The position numbers and the translations under genes are program-made. A stretch of 64,000 bases of DNA from an uncultured Acidobacteriia bacterium (GTDB lineage: Bacteria; Acidobacteriota; Terriglobia; Bryobacterales; Bryobacteraceae), in contig CAIUOG010000074.1 of NCBI GenBank assembly GCA_903900705.1, positions 1 through 64,000 on the forward strand. The letters are read 5' to 3'. Every line of letters starts with the position of its first letter. The stretch's first letter is position 1. Below, piece by piece: positions 60,757-64,000 of this stretch. The notes under the pieces are model-generated. The model made no database searches, was not told the origin of the DNA, and worked only from the letters and a program-made list of their open reading frames with translations.

Positions 60757-62133
60757 ATGGTCACGCCGATTCGCTTCCGGTTATTCCTGAGCTGTTTCCT
60801 GCTGATTGCCACGTTGGTTCTGGCATCGGACAGGATCAGCACCGCCGACCCGCGAACCCGGCTTGTCTTCGAGTTCGGCCTCTGCGTGGCCGGCGCGGCG
60901 CTTCTGACCACCATCTTCGTCCGTGCGCTCGCCTGGCGCGTACACCGGCTGAAGACCTTTACCGAACACGTGCTTGACGCCAATGACCTCGACGCGCCGC
61001 TTCCGGATGAGGGCGAGGAAACCGCGGTCCTGAACCAGTCCTTCCGGCGCATGGCGACCCGCATCCGGGAACTGGTGGACCGGCTGAGCCTCGAATCCGA
61101 CCGGCGCGACGTCATCCTGAAGAGCATGGCGGAGGGCGTTCTGGCGGTCGACCACCAGATGCGGGTCATGTTCTCCAACGGATCACTGGCGAAAACTATG
61201 GGTCTGAAGACGCCCGTGGAAGAGAATGTGTCGCTGGTCGGCCTGGTGCGTGACCCGAAGTTTCTGGCTCTGATCGCGGGCGTACTGGCGACCGGCGAAG
61301 CAAAAAGCGAGAAATTGCAGTTCACCGGCGACGATTCGGCCGTGTTTGAGGCCTATGCCACCCCCCTCGCCGTGCCGCCGCACCGGGGCGCGCTGGTGAT
61401 TCTGCATGACATCACGGGCCTGGAACGGCTGGAACGGATCCGCAAAGACTTCGTGGCCAACGTCTCCCACGAGATGCGGACGCCACTGACCGCGATCCGC
61501 GGCTATGCCGAGACGTTGCTGAGCGGAGCGCTCACCGACGACCAGAACAACCGGCGTTTTATCGAAATCATCCAGGCGCATGCCATCCGCCTCAACAACA
61601 TCGCGTCAGACCTGCTGATTCTCTCTGACCTCGAATCCGGTCGCAGAGACGTGGAGCCAGGCCCCATCAGCGTCGAAGAGGCCATCAATACGGCCATGCT
61701 GACGGTGGAAGCCGAGGCCCGGGTGCGCGGCGTCAACCTGGTGCGGGGCCCGGTACGGGATGCCATCATCACCGGCCACGCGCTGCGCCTGGAACAGGCC
61801 CTGGTCAACCTTTTGGATAATGCCGTGAAGTTCAACCGGCTGGGCGGCGAGGCGAAAATCGAGGCGGGTCAGGGCAGCGACGGCAAGGTGTTCATCACCG
61901 TCTCCGATACGGGGCGCGGCATCCCGTCCGACGACCTGCCGCGTATCTTTGAGCGGTTTTATCGAGTGGACAAGGCGCGCTCGCGCGAGGTGGGGGGCAC
62001 CGGACTGGGCCTCTCGATTGTGCGGCACGTCGTGGAACGTATGGAAGGTACCATTAAGGTGGAAAGCAGACTGGGCAAGGGAACGACATTCACGATCTCG
62101 TTTCCCGGCGGTCAGGACTGGCTGACCGCTTAA
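60757..62133 (+). CDS. PhoR-like sensor histidine kinase
   Basis: 458 residues from ATG 60757, which starts the first transmembrane segment (about 8-24); the second is about 38-58. HAMP-like region at 58-110, PAS-type domain at 115-220, HisKA with His238 in FVANVSHEMRTPLTAIRGYAETLL, then HATPase motifs: N box in ALVNLLDNAVKFN, VSDTGRGIPSDDLPRIFERFYRVDKARSREVGGTGLGLSIVRHVV. Order and size match PhoR/ResE kinases. No response regulator lies beside it. ppk1 starts 10 nt after its stop, hinting at phosphate sensing. Confidence 0.9.
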   Translation: MVTPIRFRLFLSCFLLIATLVLASDRISTADPRTRLVFEFGLCVAGAALLTTIFVRALAWRVHRLKTFTEHVLDANDLDAPLPDEGEETAVLNQSFRRMATRIRELVDRLSLESDRRDVILKSMAEGVLAVDHQMRVMFSNGSLAKTMGLKTPVEENVSLVGLVRDPKFLALIAGVLATGEAKSEKLQFTGDDSAVFEAYATPLAVPPHRGALVILHDITGLERLERIRKDFVANVSHEMRTPLTAIRGYAETLLSGALTDDQNNRRFIEIIQAHAIRLNNIASDLLILSDLESGRRDVEPGPISVEEAINTAMLTVEAEARVRGVNLVRGPVRDAIITGHALRLEQALVNLLDNAVKFNRLGGEAKIEAGQGSDGKVFITVSDTGRGIPSDDLPRIFERFYRVDKARSREVGGTGLGLSIVRHVVERMEGTIKVESRLGKGTTFTISFPGGQDWLTA

Positions 62134-62143
62134 ACCAATCTGA

Positions 62144-64000
62144 ATGCAAAAGCCGAAAGTTGTCCGTAAGCGAGCCAAACCCGCGACCGCGGCCCCTGCG
62201 GCGGTACCACCTGCCCCGGAAGTAACCCACGAAGCCGGTTCCCCCGAAGACGGCGCCCCTGAGTTCACCTGCGCACCTCCCGTCATCCCCCCGGTGGAGA
62301 TTTCGCTCGACGATTGCGCGCTTTACATGAACCGCGAACTGAGCCTGCTCGAGTTCCAGCAACGCGTGCTCGAAGAGGCTCGCGATGGCAGGAATAAGAT
62401 GCTGGAGCGGGTGAAGTTTCTTTCCATCGTCAACTCCAACCTGGACGAGTTCTTCATGGTCCGCGTGGCCGCGCTCAAGCAGAAAGCCAGCGCCGGCAGC
62501 CAGGACCTGAGCATCGATGGCAAGACGGTCACGCAGCAACTCGCCGCCGTGCGCGAACGGCTGGACGAGTTGATGGGGGACATCTACAACTGCTTTCAGA
62601 AGCAGCTGGTGCCGGGCCTCGGGCGGCACGGCATCGAGATCGTCGACTATTCCGAACTCGACAACCGCGAAAAAGCCGCCGTCAACCAGTACTATCTCGA
62701 TACCGTCTTCCCCGTCCTGACGCCGCTGGCCTTCGACCCCGGCCGCCCCTTCCCGCACATCTCCAACCTGAGCCTCAACCTGGCCATCGTTCTGCGCGAC
62801 ACCGACGACCGCGAGCATTTCGCGCGACTCAAAGTGCCGCAGCAATTGCCGCAACTGGTCGTGATCCCCATGAAGCCGGCCGGAAAAAGCGGCAGGAAGG
62901 CGCCCGCGGCGCCGCAGCGATTTGTGTGGATCGAACAGGTGATTGCGGCCAATTTGGGTTCGCTTTTTCCGGGACTCAAGATTGTGGAATCCCACCCGTT
63001 CCATGTGACGCGCGATGCCGAGGTCGCCATCAAGGAACTGGAGAGCGACGATCTGCTGGAATCCGTGGAAGAGGCCGTCTGGCGGCGGCGTTTCCGCAAA
63101 CCGGTGCGGCTGCAGACCGATACCTCCATCTCAGACGACATCCTCGAAATCCTCATCGAGAATCTGGAAGTGAACCCGGTGGACGTGTTCCGCGTCAATG
63201 GACCGCTCGACCTCACGCGTCTGCGTCAATTGCCCTCGCTCGACCGCCCGGAACTGCGTGACGAACCCCTGGAACCCTTCACGCCGCCCGAGTTTTCAAA
63301 AAACGCGGACGAAGACATCTTCACGGTCATCCGGCGCGAAGACCGGATGCTGCACCATCCCTTCCAGACCTTCCTGCCGATTGTCGACCTGCTGAAAAAA
63401 GCGGCGCACGACCCTGACGTTCTGGCGATCAAGATGACGCTGTACCGCGTGGGGCGCAACTCCCCCATCGTGAGCGCGCTGCTCGAAGCCATCGAGAACG
63501 GCAAGCAGGTTGCCGTGCTGCTGGAACTGAAGGCCCGGTTCGACGAGGAAAGCAACATCGAGTGGGCTCGCGCACTGGAACGCGAAGGCGTCCATGTGGT
63601 CTACGGACTGGTCGGCCTGAAAGTACACTGCAAGATCGCCCTCATCGTCAGAAAAGAGCATGAGCACATCCGCCGCTACGTGCACCTGGGAACAGGCAAC
63701 TACAACCCGACGACGGCGCGGCTTTACACTGACCTGAGCCTGTTCACGGCGGACCCCGAAATCGGGGCCGACGCGACCGATCTGTTCAACTACCTGACCG
63801 GCTACTCGCATAAGTCCGATTTCCGCCGCCTTCTTGTCGCGCCCGTGACCATGCGGAAGCGCTTTGCCGATTTGATCCGCCGGGAAATCGCCCTCGGCGA
63901 ACGCGGCCACCTCATTCTGAAGATGAACGCACTCGAAGACCGCGGCATGATCCGCCTGCTCTACGAGGCCTCGCGCGCCGGCGTGAAGGTGGATCTGGTG
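62144..64000 (+). CDS. ppk1: Polyphosphate kinase 1, 3' end cut by window edge
   Basis: 619 codons are present and open at the right edge. A Pro/Ala/Lys-rich N-terminal extension of about 55 residues comes before YMNRELSLLEFQQRVLEEA and KFLSIVNSNLDEFFMVRVAALKQK. Further motifs are FPHISNLSLNLAI, MTLYRVGRNSPIVSALLEA, LLELKARFDEESNIEWARALEREGVHVVYG. The autophosphorylated His is in KVHCKIALI (His495, matching E. coli His435), followed by RRYVHLGTGNYNPTTARLYTDL. Makes polyphosphate from ATP. Runs with the PhoR-like kinase, suggesting phosphate control. ATG 62144 is the first start after the kinase stop. Confidence 0.95.
   Translation, partial: MQKPKVVRKRAKPATAAPAAVPPAPEVTHEAGSPEDGAPEFTCAPPVIPPVEISLDDCALYMNRELSLLEFQQRVLEEARDGRNKMLERVKFLSIVNSNLDEFFMVRVAALKQKASAGSQDLSIDGKTVTQQLAAVRERLDELMGDIYNCFQKQLVPGLGRHGIEIVDYSELDNREKAAVNQYYLDTVFPVLTPLAFDPGRPFPHISNLSLNLAIVLRDTDDREHFARLKVPQQLPQLVVIPMKPAGKSGRKAPAAPQRFVWIEQVIAANLGSLFPGLKIVESHPFHVTRDAEVAIKELESDDLLESVEEAVWRRRFRKPVRLQTDTSISDDILEILIENLEVNPVDVFRVNGPLDLTRLRQLPSLDRPELRDEPLEPFTPPEFSKNADEDIFTVIRREDRMLHHPFQTFLPIVDLLKKAAHDPDVLAIKMTLYRVGRNSPIVSALLEAIENGKQVAVLLELKARFDEESNIEWARALEREGVHVVYGLVGLKVHCKIALIVRKEHEHIRRYVHLGTGNYNPTTARLYTDLSLFTADPEIGADATDLFNYLTGYSHKSDFRRLLVAPVTMRKRFADLIRREIALGERGHLILKMNALEDRGMIRLLYEASRAGVKVDLV

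Noticed and set aside
1-64000. CRISPR arrays, insertion sequences, prophage genes, tRNA or rRNA genes
   Set aside because: I looked for regular direct repeats, transposase DDE motifs, terminal inverted repeats and cloverleaf-type sequences and saw none. A tRNA or covariance scan was not possible.

Overview
The window reads as a GC-rich chromosomal segment of an acidobacterium, most likely of the Solibacter/Bryobacter type. Three things point there. There is a TIGR03435 'soil-associated' protein (24998-25861). There are two large CarboxypepD_reg-plug-barrel receptors of the Oar/TonB type. Many exported single-gene enzymes occur (sulfatase, amidohydrolases, TIM-barrel epimerases with Tat-like leaders, PIG-L deacetylase, prolyl oligopeptidase, M28 peptidase). 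I see no insertion sequence, prophage, CRISPR array, rRNA or tRNA. Core genes (guaB, recA, rsmB, rpe, a bamD-like gene, yajQ, ppk1) are interleaved with accessory catabolic genes.

Left part (1-11450): sulfatase tail, glycoside-hydrolase-like protein, PhzF isomerase, Spx/ArsC-like protein, acyltransferase-type membrane protein, guaB, recA with a clear terminator, a small membrane ORF, two exported unknowns, a Tat-exported epimerase and an exported protein with a single C-terminal CXXCH. Next (11451-24900): a 1155-residue Oar-like receptor with an extended -10 promoter and long leader, DinB, a rhodanese-like protein, a polyphosphate-glucokinase-like ROK protein, a porin plus short phosphate-binding-like operon, a GTGA-coupled nitronate monooxygenase/pobA pair, a three-domain PIG-L protein and an MBL-fold hydrolase.

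Middle (24900-35430): TIGR03435 protein; a leftward peroxide-defence run (perR-like, pterin carbinolamine dehydratase, ahpC, ahpD, LOG protein) with a palindromic box upstream; rsmB; rpe; a bamD-like gene overlapping a response regulator; an SDR with a non-canonical active site; yajQ coupled to an alpha/beta hydrolase; and an enolase-superfamily enzyme whose terminator overlaps its own stop.

Right part (35428-64000): a leftward tetR-mfp-rnd-tolC efflux operon, with every junction tight or overlapping and a perfect 8-4-8 operator inside the tetR promoter; methyltransferase; amidohydrolase; Tat-type epimerase; a shortened SecA paralogue convergent with a stand-alone ClpB-D2-like AAA+ ATPase; SDR; prolyl oligopeptidase; bicupin; then a leftward run of two unknowns, a TonB-type receptor, an M28 peptidase and an amidohydrolase. 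The window closes with a PhoR-like kinase followed 10 nt later by ppk1, which is cut by the right edge.

Main leads: the SecA2-like protein that appears to lack the helical wing domain and C-terminal zinc tail, next to the AAA+ ATPase; the PerR-like/Ahp/PCD run with its palindrome; the potentially leaderless, self-repressed tetR efflux operon; and the receptor/peptidase run with a small His/Cys-rich membrane protein. All functional statements rest on motif recognition; no database search was run.
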